A DNA stretch of 64,000 nucleotides from Cladopsammia gracilis (lineage: Eukaryota; Cnidaria; Anthozoa; Scleractinia; Dendrophylliidae): NCBI GenBank assembly GCA_022457155.1, contig JAJGOT010000003.1, positions 1,897,501-1,961,500 of the forward strand, read 5' to 3'. This document shows positions 10,733 through 20,918 of the stretch, piece after piece (positions within the stretch are counted from its first letter, which is position 1; each line of letters begins with the position of its first letter). A program made the translations under genes and the position numbers. The notes below the pieces were generated by a model. That model saw only the letters and a program-made list of their open reading frames with translations. It did no database searches and had not been told where the DNA came from.

Positions 10733-11084
10733 TTGCTAAGTCGCCCGTTGAGGCAAAATATTCGACCTCAGAGTTGAAATTGTCTTCGCCTACTCAGGCA
10801 AAATATTCGACCGTTGAGTCAAAATGTTCGTCGCCCGTTAAGGCAAAATATTCGACCTCTAAGTCAAAATGTTCTTCAACAACCATGCAAGCAAAGTTTT
10901 CAACCGTTGACTCAAAATGTTCGTGGCCGGTTGTCATGTCGTACAGTATTACGTTTGGAAAACGCCATCAGGGATTGATAAATGTGATTCGTGTGAATCA
11001 TGACACACAACATCCTAACTGTTCTTTGCTGTCAGCCTTGATGAATACTTTCATTTCCAATAAGTATTCTATTATGCACTAGTC

Positions 11085-11469
11085 ATTTGTAACTCCGACC
11101 CCCAAACCCCCACGGATGGTGGGGATTTTACGGAGCAATAGTGGGGGAAATTTGGTGACTTTAAAAGTAAGTTATTGCACCAGTCCCTGGGGAAATTTCC
11201 AGCATCAGCTACTCCCGGGGTGGGGGTGGGGCTTCCTTGTGCACATTCGATGACGTCATGTTTTGCACGTGGAAAAGTGGAGTGAAACCTCGTACGTTCA
11301 TGCATTCATGCGTTCATGCATTTCTCACGTTGCTGTTTAACCGTGGTCAAACGAGAAATTTGCAAAAGTTAAGCAAGTTTAAAGTTTAAGTAGCTGTCTC
11401 CCTAAGATGCTCATAATCAACATTTGTCATGAAACAGATTTTCTTCAATTCTTGCATGTGTATTACACT
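11085..11469. other. No gene seen; G-rich/C-rich patch
   Basis: The coding frame of the Helitron-type fragment ends abruptly at about 11080. The following 150 bp carry C-runs and G-runs (CCGACCCCCAAACCCCC near 11096, GGGGTGGGGGTGGGG near 11217), probably another insertion. No gene is recognised. Confidence 0.35.
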
Positions 11470-11760
11470 TTGTCTAGTAACTATAACTAGAGGTTACAAA
11501 TTGTAATGATAATGCTGCGAGCAGATGCTGGGCAGTAAAACATAACGGAAACAGTAAATTTACATACATATTTTGATAATTTCATAAATTTATTTATTGG
11601 GTCAATTACCATAATTTTCGAATTACATAAACAAAAAAAATCAAGGTTGATTTGCTATTATTTATAGCTGATTAGATCCTGAATTTGGATCCGGTGCTTC
11701 TGTTTTGTTATGTTGGTCCTTGCCTTCAAAATTGCAATTGAATTACATACCATATAAGTA
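11470..11760 (-). repeat. Repeat shared in inverted orientation with 28940-29103
   Basis: Words such as GAGGTTACAAATTGTAATGA, GCTGCGAGCAGATGCTG and AATAAATTTATCA-type sequence appear here and, reverse-complemented, near 28978-29100. Both copies lie downstream of the AQSLxIEQW coding module, so two copies of the same Helitron-type sequence sit 17 kb apart in opposite orientation. Confidence 0.7.
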
Positions 11761-12021
11761 GTTCTTTGTGATCCATTGTTCAATCAGCAAACTCTGAGCA
11801 CGTAGCAACGCTGAAAAACTCATAAAAGAACATTGCCTTTCCCGTAAAATGTCACCAAATAGTTCGTGACCTTGATGAATGCTCTTTGTGATCCATTGTT
11901 TAATCGGCAAACTCTGTGCACGTAACAATGCTGAAAAACTCAAAACAAAACATTGCCTTCCCTGCGAAATGTCACTAAATCCTTGACTTGAATTATTTAA
12001 CGACTGCATACGGCATAGCAA
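11757..12021 (-). pseudogene. Helitron-type protease-like module, two tandem copies
   Basis: One minus-strand frame of 92 codons contains two consecutive copies of a roughly 42-residue module: SQGRQCFVLSFSALLRAQSL then LRERQCSFMSFSALLRAQSL, each followed by IxQWITK. The RQC cysteine is kept in both. Partner copies lie at 12565 (minus) and 28285 (plus, C-terminal part only). The tandem arrangement in a single open frame is odd for a protease domain and suggests local duplication of one exon. Domain assignment is as for 9421-11080 and equally inferential. Confidence 0.55.
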
Positions 12022-12107
12022 GAAAGAATATTGCCCTGTCCATTTGATTATTTAACGACTGTGTTCCGCGTACCGTGCAGGCAAGAAAAAATATTGCCCT
12101 GTCCTCT
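11993..12107. repeat. Tandem copies of a roughly 55-bp unit
   Basis: TTATTTAACGACTG followed by GCAAGAAA and ATATTGCCCTGTCC occurs at about 11993 and 12048. A third version (TTATTTAACGACCG, GGCAAGAAAATATGTTG) lies at 12432-12482, beyond the SINE. The SINE therefore appears to have inserted inside a short tandem array. Confidence 0.6.
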
Positions 12108-12425
12108 TGGTTAGCTCAGTTAGTTGGGCGCCAGTCTGTAGAGCCGAAGGTCGCGGGTTCGAATCCCGGCCGGACCACTAACCAGGGTCTTTAAATAACT
12201 GGTAAGATCATGCTGTCTGTGCTCAAACACCTTGTCTCAGTTCAGATGATCGTGTCATTGGGCGGTGACGTTAAGCCGTTGGCCTTGTCTCCTACACCTT
12301 CTGACATTAAAATAGTAGGGGACGTAAAAGAACCAACATCACTGTTCGAAAAAGAGTAGGGGACCTAGTCCCCGGTGTTGAAAAATCGCCACTGTGACAA
12401 AAGTGAGTACATTCGTAGAAAAGTG
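12108..12425 (+). mobile_element. tRNA-derived SINE
   Basis: The head reads as a tRNA-like RNA polymerase III promoter: A box GTTAGCTCAGTTAGTTGGG (about 12111-12129) and B box GGTTCGAATCC (about 12155-12165), then CGGCCGGACCA. The body continues AGGGTCTTTAAATAACTGG. The acceptor stem pairs only partly (GTCC with GGAC), so it is not a working tRNA. The tail is uncertain; the similarity to surrounding tandem units resumes at 12432. Confidence 0.75.
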
Positions 12426-12564
12426 AGTAGATTATTTAACGACCGCGTACTGCATAGGCAAGAAAATATGTTGTCTTGTCATGTCTTCATTCTGTCACTG
12501 TGTACCGCATACAGACTTTTTTCCTGAGGCACTCGAAATGGCAGGGTATTCTGCAGTTACTCCA

Positions 12565-12752
12565 GTCCATTGTTCAATCGGCAAACTCTGAGCACATAAC
12601 AACGCTGAAAAACTCATTAAAAAAAAACATTGTCTTCCTCGTGAAATGTCATTAAATTGTTCATGACCTTGATGATTGCTTCCAGCAACAAAGAAGTTTG
12701 AATTTGGCATGATACATTTGCAAATATCGAAGAAGCGTAGAGAAGCGAGCAT
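12565..12752 (-). pseudogene. Helitron-type protease-like module, third local copy
   Basis: The minus-strand frame (12752 to 12495) reads NHQGHEQFNDISRGRQC, SFSALLCAQSLPIEQW, then unrelated sequence after position 12565. The presumed catalytic RGRQC is intact. It is the least diverged of the three local modules relative to the shared pattern. Upstream residues (FFDICKCIMPNS) are not recognised. Confidence 0.55.
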
Positions 12753-14177
12753 GTGCTATGGATGGATATGGATAGCGAAAAGGCGCGAAAGATGTGTCTA
12801 GATCCAGGCGCATCTAAGTTATGATGACACCGCTGGACCTACGCTTGCTCACAATCATCGTGACAAACATAAAAAATTGAGACTGCAGCAGCATAACATA
12901 AAGGGCAGGGAACCCAAGCAACCACAAGCAAACCAAAGATTAGTGTGCTTCTCGCCTGGGGACTCGCAGCAAAAATACATTTCGTTTTGTCTCAAAATGG
13001 TTTCTTCAGCAATTTACAGGGGGGTCCCCTGGGGGACCAAATTTGACATTTTTTTAGTACGAAAAATGCAAAATTACCCTAACTTTGGCAACTTCTCACA
13101 ACGCTTAAAGTTTGATGCAGAGCTAAATTCTACTGTTGTTTGACAGGTACAAGTCTAGTTATTATTACAACATTATAAAAGTTTCCATATCGTTGTTCCA
13201 AGTAGTTGAACATTAACTTCTATCAACCCACTTTCACAGCTTGTAATAAAACAGGAAAAATGGGTTCACAAAAATTCATTTAATCCAAAAGTGGATCGTC
13301 CTACAGCAGTTTCTTTGCAGCCATAGAACAATAAAGACTTAATCTTAAATATCAAAAAAAATGATGTGGCCAGTTGGTTTTAAGACTACGAGGAAACTTT
13401 GAAATAACGGTATTTATGAATTATGCAAATTAGGAGCCTCAACCTTAGCGTGCAAATACAGTGTAAATGTCACCTGAACAATGTTGTTTCCCATCAGAGA
13501 AATGCAAAATGGTGTTAAACTACAGCAGAATACAAAATTATACAAGAACAGTGTTTTCAACAGTTTTTGAAGTAGGAGTTGTGTTTAGTTTAGTAGGAGT
13601 TGCAAGGCCTGGAGGGCCTTGCCCTCTAAGAAATTTTGAATTTCTAGACTCTCGGAGACGCATTTTCCCGCATTTTGGGACGCAAAAATAGCAAATTTTA
13701 TATATCTAAAATACTAATAAATTTTGATGCTTTTAGTCACTTTAACCACAATATTAGTACATAATTTGGGTTGAAAAAAGTGAAAGTGATTAAAAAACAG
13801 GTAATTGAATTTTCAATAACCAACAAAAGCTACTTCTGCATAGCTTTGTTCATGTAGACCCATGTACTTGGATAGCTGTTGTATTTTTGTCCAGTCTAGA
13901 CAGAAGCATTTTTTCTGGGCCTTCTCTTGAAGCCTGGAAAAGGCTCAAAAACATACTAAAGCTATACACGAACTGTTCTAAACTCAAACAAAATTTACAA
14001 TCTTGAATATCCTTTTTACTTATCGATCATAAACACCGTTCAGTCCTACTTCATCATTTAATTGAAGTGAATATGGTAGTATGAACAGCAACTAGGAGTT
14101 AATGAACATTTCCTGAATCAACGTTTGAAAATGATCTACAAAACATGGAGATTCTTTGTCTTCTGAGAAAAAGACTT
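12753..14177. other. No gene seen
   Basis: No recognisable coding sequence. A GGGGTCCCCTGGGGGACC near-palindrome lies at about 13020-13038. Positions 13560-13640 have a short internal duplication (TAGGAGTTG twice). The segment is downstream (3') of the hAT-derived gene on the minus strand. Confidence 0.35.
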
Positions 14178-17100
14178 TTAGTCAGAAAAGTACTCAGGAC
14201 TACTGTAGTCCTCATTGTCATCGTCATCATCCTCCCATCCACTGTCATCTGCTTCACTGTCGTCAGATTCGTCATGCTCTTCATCTAGGCAGAAGACTTT
14301 TGCTACCACTTCTTCTTGTTCTTTCTCCTCAATTTGAACTATTTCCTCTTCCGTTTGCGTACTGGCATCTGCTTGGGTAATCTTGGCTTCATCATTTCGC
14401 TCAACTTGTGATGCTGTTTTTCCTCTGCTTGTCTTGTATGCAACCTTCTTCCTTTTCTTTGTCTTCATCCACAGTTTAACTGCTCGTTTGATGACATCAT
14501 CACTGTCCTCTGAGAAGACATCCGGGCCATTGACAGATATTTGCAGCAGGGAATTCAAAAGGTCGTTCTTTAGACGACTTCGTAGTCTTGACTTGATTAA
14601 CTTGATCTTGCTTGCACCTCTTTCAGGCCAAGCATTAGAAATTGGTAATGCCATTGAGACTTCTGAGACCCTAGAGATACAAGGATACAGTGATCCCAGG
14701 GCACATCGCATCTGCAGTATCCTGGACAGGCACCACTCTGTCGGGGTTGGCAGCTGTTCTGTGTTTTTTGTGGCCCCTTCCTTTATCTCTGCTGACATTT
14801 TGGTCTTCCAGTCACGTATGTCATACTTTAACTTTCCCCATTTGGCTTTGACTCTTTCCTGTTCATCAATTTGTCCAGGGAAGAAGTGCTTCGCTTTTAG
14901 CTCCATCTCTGCAAGCCCATATGACGTGAAGTCACCAGCTGAAGGCATCAACAGAGGGTCAAATATGGACAGTGCGGTCACTACTGGTAAGGACTCCTTG
15001 AAACGGTCATCCATATTTCCGATGAGAGCGTTGGTGTAGGTCACTAACATGGTCTTCATCTCGTCTACAACTTTGTCAGGAACGTGAAAATCAAGAAGTC
15101 CCTCTTCATTCAGCTTCTCTGAGGCAGATTTAAAGTCCTTAACTGGACTTTGAGATGTCTGCAACTCTTTCAAAGTAGCCTTGGCAGAATCCAGACATGG
15201 TTTCATGCAGCTGAAATTGACCACTGACCTCTGGAAGGCTTTTGAGACATTGGAAAGCTTGGGCAGAACAGAACGTAGGATGTAAAGTGTACTCAGAAAC
15301 TTTGGTGTGTTCATGTGCTTTAACAACCCCGCTGAAGTGGCACATTTGTCCTCCAGTTTGAGAAGGGTTTGGATGATGGCTGGGAAGTTTTCAACAGCTG
15401 ATTTGACGGCACTGTCTGTGGAAAGCCATCGCTTGCATGCTCATTTTATCTTCTTAGCAGTTTTCTTTTTTACATTGGGCAGCAGTTGGAGGTTGCATAC
15501 CTGTAGGTTCAGCTGCGTCTTCATAAAAACTGCTATCTTCTTATTGGAAAACTCAAAGAGCTTCCAGAGTTCAGTCAAATAGTTTGTGACTTTCACTATG
15601 TAGCTCAACTCTTGGTTCGAATCTGCACAAGCTAATGTGAGCTGATGGCAAACACAATGCACAACAATTACAGAAGGCACAATAGCCTTTAATTTGGCTG
15701 CTACGCCATTGTTGCGTCCCAGCATAACAGAGGCACCATCCGACGCCATGCCACCGACCTTAGTTACATCAAGACCAAGTTCATTTAGTTTGCTACAAAG
15801 CACCTGAAACAACGTTTCAGCGTTGGCACTACAGTTTTCGCCCTGTTCAAGTACACTCTCCACTGAGAGAAACTTTGTTTTCACTTTTTCATCTTTCCTG
15901 CAGTAAAACTGTATGAAAATAATCATTTGCTCTTTACTTGTCACATCTGTCATGTCGTCCATGAGGATTCCAAAGGTGGCAGATGATTGCACTTGATCGA
16001 CAATTTCGTCTTGAATGGTTCTGGCAATAAGCTGAATAATTTCTCTAACCGACCCTGGAGATCTGTGCTGAAATGCCTTTACTTCACAGCCAAGATGTTC
16101 AAGTAACATGATCAGGCTGTTTACCCGCTTGTTTGCAATGCAGTGTTGCAAGCCAGTAAATAGCATAAAAGGCATTAAAGTATTCTTGGTTTTCACATGA
16201 CATCATAAATTTGGATGCAACTATTATTAATCTTTCACAGAAAGTTTCAGGTTTTCACGATGTTTTGCTTCCGATTTACAAAGGTTTTAAATATGTCACG
16301 CAATTCGTCACGCTATTGCAGATAAGCCGTGAAAATAAACAAAATTGAATCAGCTGAAAGTTAATGTTTGCATTATAAGCGCTTATAAGCCGAGTTAATG
16401 GAGCTTATAACAAATACAATATGTTTTGATTTGATTTTTGGTGTAATTAAGACTTTGAATTTTTGGCCGCCATCTTTGTGCCCCTGAGTGGGGCACAAAG
16501 ATGGCTGCTCTATACATTTCTTACTAAAAATGTCTAATACTCGTTTGCCTATAACTCTTGAACGAAATGCTTTGGCGCTTCAAAATTTGGACAAGATGTG
16601 TAGTTTTAAACTCTCTACAATTCCATAAACATTTTGGATTCGAAATCTATTGTTTAATGCTTCTGAATTTTGATATGACGTAAGTGAAAGCCAAGAATAC
16701 TTCATCTTCAACTTCTGCACGGTCTAATTGATGCTGAAAGTAGGACACACGATTCAACAGTTCTCCCGATACTGCTTTTTGGTGTGCACTGCACTCTAAA
16801 TGACTCGTGAGTGATTGCTTCTTTATTCGAACACAGGGCTCTACAGTGAACTTAACATCTTTGTTCTGAGAATTTGATGTTTGGTTCTTTTTACACAGAA
16901 GGCAATAAAAACCTTCCACCTCAATATACACCGGCCAGAACATAGCAGTTTGCTGACAAAAGGACATCACTTTGTTTCCTAGCCAACTGTAATGGAACTT
17001 TTCCCGGTTTCTTTCAACTTTAATTCTATTATGCTCTTCTTCGGAAATGTCATTGCAGTGCTTTTCCATGCAGAACATGTAGTGGTGAACTCTTGAGGAA

Positions 17101-17850
17101 TGGACATCAGGGAACTGCTTGGCGATCGCTGCGATTTGACCATGATCAGGTGTTTTTTTCTGAGTGGCTTTGAGATTTTGCAGACACAGACTGTTGGTGT
17201 CTCAGTGATTGCTTGTAGTCGCTTTGAACTTATCTCTGACGTTGTTGTCTCCACTTCAGTTTGGTCATCTAACAGTAAGAATAACGACTATTAATGAAAC
17301 CATTTCTTGTTTTGCTGCACTCTATCAAAGATGAAAAGTCGGCCATATGTTACGACAAAACCACAGCAAAAACCATCTTACCTGATGTGGAAGAGGACTG
17401 AGGATTGCCAGTATTTTCTGAAGAAAGCATACCTTTACTTCTATTAGTGGTGTTAGGTTCAGGGTCTGCAAACGGGGTATCAGTGTTTTAAGTATTTATG
17501 TCCATACGCTGTGCGAAAGTAATTAAACACTCAAACACTATTCACTTCCAACATAACGTGTATCCTTTTATTTAATTCACATATAGTTTGAACAGAATAA
17601 CACTGTGCCTTTCCAAAGAACGTGAAATCACAGGGATTTTGAACCGCCGGCGACGTACGTGATTCATCGCACATGCAGTTGATCGAGTTCGGGAAAAATT
17701 ATGTATGTCAATAAGTTAGCTACCGCGACAAAGTTATATTTTACTTCAAGAAAACATTACATTATTACCTGGAGCATCCTTTTTCTTTTTCTTGTTTGTC
17801 GCTGCTAGCGACCACATCTCCGGTAACCCACGCTGTCGGTTTTCTGCCAT
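14178..17850 (-). pseudogene. hAT-derived zinc-finger protein gene (ZNF862/KIAA1586-like), decayed
   Basis: Exon 1 (17769-17850; starts MAENRQRG, Lys-rich end) ends CCAG|GTAATA. Exon 2 (17382-17465) and exon 3 (from 17268) follow with matching phase-1 junctions. Exon 3 carries a zinc finger (FYCLLCKKN, later LTSHLECSAHQKAV). The main body, 16196-14178, has hAT-transposase features: ILMDDMTDVT, ASDGASVMLGRNNGV, VHCVCHQLTLAC, and near the end NAWPERGASKIKLIKSRLRS, the C-terminal dimerisation type. It ends in an Asp/Glu-rich tail. Three lesions are seen: a shift at a run of seven T (about 17152-17158), a shift near 16145, and an in-frame TGA at 15441-15443. Such genes are domesticated or recently mobile hAT relatives; this copy cannot make a full protein as read. 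Confidence 0.75.
16466..16508. repeat. Perfect hairpin in the hAT-derived gene's intron
   Basis: CCATCTTTGTGCCCC and its exact complement flank a 5-base TGAGT loop; with one mismatch the stem reaches 19 bp. It lies in the presumed last intron. Confidence 0.7.
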
Positions 17851-17919
17851 TTTGCCGTGTTCTTGGAGACGAAATGTGGCGTTTTATATAGAGTAGTTTA
17901 TCAGAAACCGCTGCCTACA

Positions 17920-18040
17920 ATGTTCCCTGTAACTGAGGCCCAGTCTTCGACTCGTCCTCGACGTTTTACTTGGCTGATCAAAGAACGTATCAAAGCAGAC
18001 TCAAGCGATGTTTTGGCGAAATTTTCCAGAAAAATTTCAG
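17920..18040 (+). CDS. Possible first exon of a divergent gene
   Basis: ATG at 17920 opens MFPVTEAQSSTRPRRFTW and the frame runs to an exact donor TTTCAG|GTTTGT (18041), 40 codons, phase 1. It starts only 70 bp from the ATG of the hAT-derived gene on the other strand, so the two could share a bidirectional promoter (inference). I do not recognise the protein and cannot join it securely to a downstream exon. Confidence 0.35.
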
Positions 18041-18167
18041 GTTTGTTTGCTCACAACGGCTTTGTGAACACTTACCACTTTTTATCAAAAGTTTTATTTA
18101 TCATATAATTTACCTAAGGGAAAGAAGGCGTCACAAACCAAAAAGTTGCTGTCGGATGCGACGGCCG

Positions 18168-18275
18168 ATGGCTGATTTTGAAAACACTAGAAATTTCAAT
18201 GTGAAAGTGAGTGCTGGCAAGGGGAAAGCTGTAAATTTGATAGAGCAGAAGTACGTGAAGTATGCAGAGAATAAG
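18168..18275 (+). pseudogene. Possible coding exon, perhaps upstream part of Helitron-type gene
   Basis: ATG at 18168 opens MADFENTRNFNVKVSAGKGK and continues LIEQKYVKYAENK to a donor AATAAG|GTTAGT (18276), 36 codons, phase 0. It lies 190 bp upstream of the Helitron-type module at 18460, in the same orientation, so it may be that gene's 5' exon. This is inference; the family is not known to me. Confidence 0.35.
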
Positions 18276-18459
18276 GTTAGTTGAAGAGAATTGTGAGCAG
18301 TGTGAAGGGTGTGAAAGATTTAATTGAAGATAAGTCAAAGAGCGACATCAATATGTGGAAACAATAAGCAGTTTTAATGTTAATATTGATCAAATTGGTA
18401 GAATGCATATGACAACAGAAACATAATATATTAAACTTTGCTGCTGTTGGAGAAGTTGA

Positions 18460-18628
18460 AAAGTAAGAGATTTTTCCTTGTTTTGACTGCCTACATGTTT
18501 TTAAATGCCCGGGAAAGTATTCGTCAAGGTCATGAGCAGTTTAGTGATGAATTTCGAGGACGACAGGAGATTTTCACGCATTTCTCTGCCTTACTATGCG
18601 AACATTTGAAGGGGTGCACAGAACAAAA
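18460..18628 (+). pseudogene. Helitron-type protease-like module, RQE variant
   Basis: Reads AYMFLNARESIRQGHEQFSD, then RGRQEIFTHFSALLCE, very close to the copy at 9465 and sharing its RQE in place of RQC. The frame is cut at about 18628 by a foldback insertion. A reversed scrap of the AKYSTVE repeat lies just beyond it (18756-18778). Confidence 0.55.
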
Positions 18629-18733
18629 CCCTAAGTGACTTTTGATGTAACATCAAATTCTCCCCATATTTCACAAGGGAATACGAGGCAATTTGGAAGG
18701 AGAATCTAGCAGTTTATCAGAAGTCACTTAGGG
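18629..18733. mobile_element. 105-bp foldback insertion
   Basis: CCCTAAGTGACTTTTGA on the left and TCAGAAGTCACTTAGGG on the right form imperfect inverted ends. It terminates the Helitron-type fragment. Confidence 0.6.
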
Positions 18734-19047
18734 CTTTTTTCCAGGCAACCCTTCATTTTAACTCAACGGTCGAATATTTGCCGGCTTTGGTTACTTTTAG
18801 GGGTTTCGCGCTATATGGCGAAAAACAACTATTTGCGCGCCCATAAAAAACAAAAATTTAATGGCGTTATCATGCATGTGCTGTCATTCGTCGTGCAGCT
18901 AGAAAACAATAAAAAAAATGAATATTAATTTTTCAGTTCGTAAATCCAGTTTTGCAGTTTTATCGCTTCAATTGACGATAGCATGGTTGAAGTAAAAAGA
19001 CTAATCTAGAAGAAGATATAAAAGCCACTGCGCATGCCTCCGATCTG

Positions 19048-19336
19048 ACATCCAAAATATAGAGATTTTTCACCCCTTTCTCTCAAATAGTGTGCTGTCT
19101 CGCTAAGGCTCACCAGCAACTATTCAAGATCGAACTACTCTTCATTTATGATGTCAAGTATACGTCATTAAATAATTGTTCCTGAATTTTGCAAGGCGTC
19201 TACTTATCTGATTGATGATAATTGACATTTGTGACATAGTCCTCGCGTCACTAATTCTGACATCCAAAAAATCGAGAATTTTCACCCCTTTCTCTCGAAT
19301 AGTGTGCTGTCTCGCTAAGGCTCGCCAGCAACTAGT
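19048..19336 (+). repeat. Direct duplication of a roughly 76-bp block
   Basis: CTGACATCCAAAA, then TTTTCACCCCTTTCTCTC and AATAGTGTGCTGTCTCGCTA, occur at about 19048-19123 and again at 19259-19336, separated by unrelated sequence. Confidence 0.7.
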
Positions 19337-20324
19337 ATACATCAGTATACAGCAGTATTGAAATTGTTGATAGCCTTCAAAGTGCCTATTAACTGTCCTC
19401 GATGTACACAAAATCCTGCAAAATACTGCTTTGTTCAATGACCGCTAATTTTGCTTGAGAAGTAAGTTTACAAAAGAGTCTTCATCTGTAATTATTAATC
19501 TGAGAATAAAGCATCAAAAACAAGACATAATGCGTATATTGTTAATTCAGAGCTTACTGCCTAATGAACTGAAATCAGTGACTGTCATTTTGGTGTATGC
19601 TTTCATGTACCTGCGGTCTTTTCCACACCAGTTGCTCGTCATTCATTTAAATTTGATCCATGCGTATCACTGAGAGTGCATTGAGGAAGCCTGGAAGCGT
19701 CAATCTGCTTCAGTATAGGTAAATACTTGAATCAAAACACTGATTCCCTTCACGCTTTTGCCATGGCAGCTCGCCATGGTACATGTATGTTGTCAGGATG
19801 GTATCCGCTGACCAAACAAACATAAACCATATCGTATGCACGGCTGTAATTACAAATGACGCGTGTTTGTTTTTATGTCGCCAACACTCGCGTGGCAAGT
19901 CTATTTTAACTATACTAATACATTTTTTGTTCTTTGTTTGTTTGTTTTTATAAAACGAGATTGTATTTTTTGCGTTTCTTGCATATGATTATCCGGGTAA
20001 TGAGGATTTTCCAAACCAAATAATATTGAGAGTGATGTTGATTTCGTCAATATTGACATATCAATGTTGAATACTGAACATGTGATATATTTGCTGCGAG
20101 CCCTAAGGCGAGCAGCACACTAATCGTGACAGGCTCCCTGTGTTTCATTTGACTGAGTGAGACCTGGGCGCTTTATATACGGCGCAACAGATCATTTTGA
20201 GGATTTCGTGGACTATGATTTTGAGTGAGGATGCAGTATGTATCATCAGCGGCAGTAGTTGTAGAATTCTGCGTGGTCAGGATAGGTCTGAACATGTACA
20301 ACTGTATTAGTAAAACCAACTTTA

Positions 20325-20640
20325 TTAGCGCGCGGTAAAATAACGAATTAATCTCGCAATCATATGGCGAGTAAAATTGTCATTTTGAGAGAAAACAATG
20401 ACTGGTTTTGAACAACTGTATTAGCAACTGTAAAAACAACTGTATTAGCGCGCGCTAAAATTTCAAATTAATCTCGCGATCATATGGCGAGTAAAATTGT
20501 CATTTAGAGAGAAAACGATGATTGGTTTTGAACAACTTTATTAGCAACTGTAAAAACAACTGTATTAGCGCGCATTAAAATTGCAAATAAATCTCGCGAT
20601 CATAGTCATTTTGAGAGAAAACGATGAATATTATCGATTT
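20325..20640 (+). repeat. 120-bp tandem repeat, about 2.7 copies
   Basis: TTAATCTCGCxATCATATGG recurs with exact 120-bp spacing (20349, 20469, then a shortened 20589 copy). Each unit carries TTAGCGCGCxxTAAAAT, the end of the MITE family at 20566 and 21980. It appears to be a tandem amplification of that MITE's left end. Confidence 0.7.
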
Positions 20641-20872
20641 TCTAAAAGTAGTAATTTCTCTTGAGTCTGCAATTGCATGGTTGAAAGATAAAAAACCTGA
20701 TAAAGAGCAACCACACACGTCCGGAGTGTGACACTTTGTGTTTGAGCAATTTTTGAGTGACATTTCGTTCTTTTTTAACTTGTCAGATTTGAATTTTTTT
20801 CATTTTTGAACTTTAATAAGTACTTTGCTGACGCAATTTGACGACATTAAATGCGCTATTTCAGCGCGCTAG
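20566..20872. mobile_element. TAGCGCG MITE, copy 1
   Basis: Begins TAGCGCGCATTAAAATTGC and ends with the inverted form (CTAGCGCGCTGAAATAGCGC on the other strand). About 307 bp, closely matching 21980-22297, including GCAATTGCATGGTTGAAAGA and GACATTTCGTTCT. Confidence 0.75.
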
Positions 20873-20918
20873 TGTTTTTCGCTATATAGCGTGGCACCCC
20901 TAAAAGTAACCAAAGCCG

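Larger units (their letters stand above)
9421..11080 (+). pseudogene. Helitron-type gene fragment: cysteine-protease-like module and 16-residue repeats
   Basis: From about 9465 the plus strand reads AYMFLNARESI, QGHEQFSDESRGRQEIF and SFSALLC, with frame breaks. The related modules at 11757-12690 have RQC where this has RQE, so the presumed catalytic cysteine is missing. After about 9800 comes a repeated 48-bp unit encoding variants of SPVEAKYSTVESKCS. It resumes at 10741 after two insertions (9999-10400 and 10556-10732) and leads into FGKRHQGLINVI and LLSALMNTFISNKYSIM before ending near 11080. From general knowledge, cnidarian and fish Helitron-type replication/helicase genes carry a herpes-tegument (C76)-like or OTU-like protease domain of this look. 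That assignment is inference. Confidence 0.55.
18782..20918. mobile_element. 2.1-kb element with 45-bp imperfect TIRs
   Basis: The left end CGGCTTTGGTTACTTTTAGG, followed by GGT and GCGCTATATGGCGAAAAAC, is mirrored at the right (20874-20918) with a few mismatches. No clear target duplication is seen. There is no long open frame, so it is non-autonomous. It contains a 76-bp direct duplication (19048/19259), a 120-bp unit repeated three times (20325-20640) and a MITE (20566-20872). Confidence 0.65.

Noticed and set aside
12108..12180. Functional tRNA gene
   Set aside because: A and B boxes are good but the acceptor stem pairs only partly and the sequence continues as a SINE body.
14383..15039. 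218-codon plus-strand open frame
   Set aside because: It is antisense to the hAT-derived gene, whose minus-strand frame has recognisable transposase motifs.
18782..20918. Target-site duplication for the 2.1-kb TIR element
   Set aside because: I compared both flanks for 2-10 bp duplications and found no convincing match, so only the TIRs are claimed.
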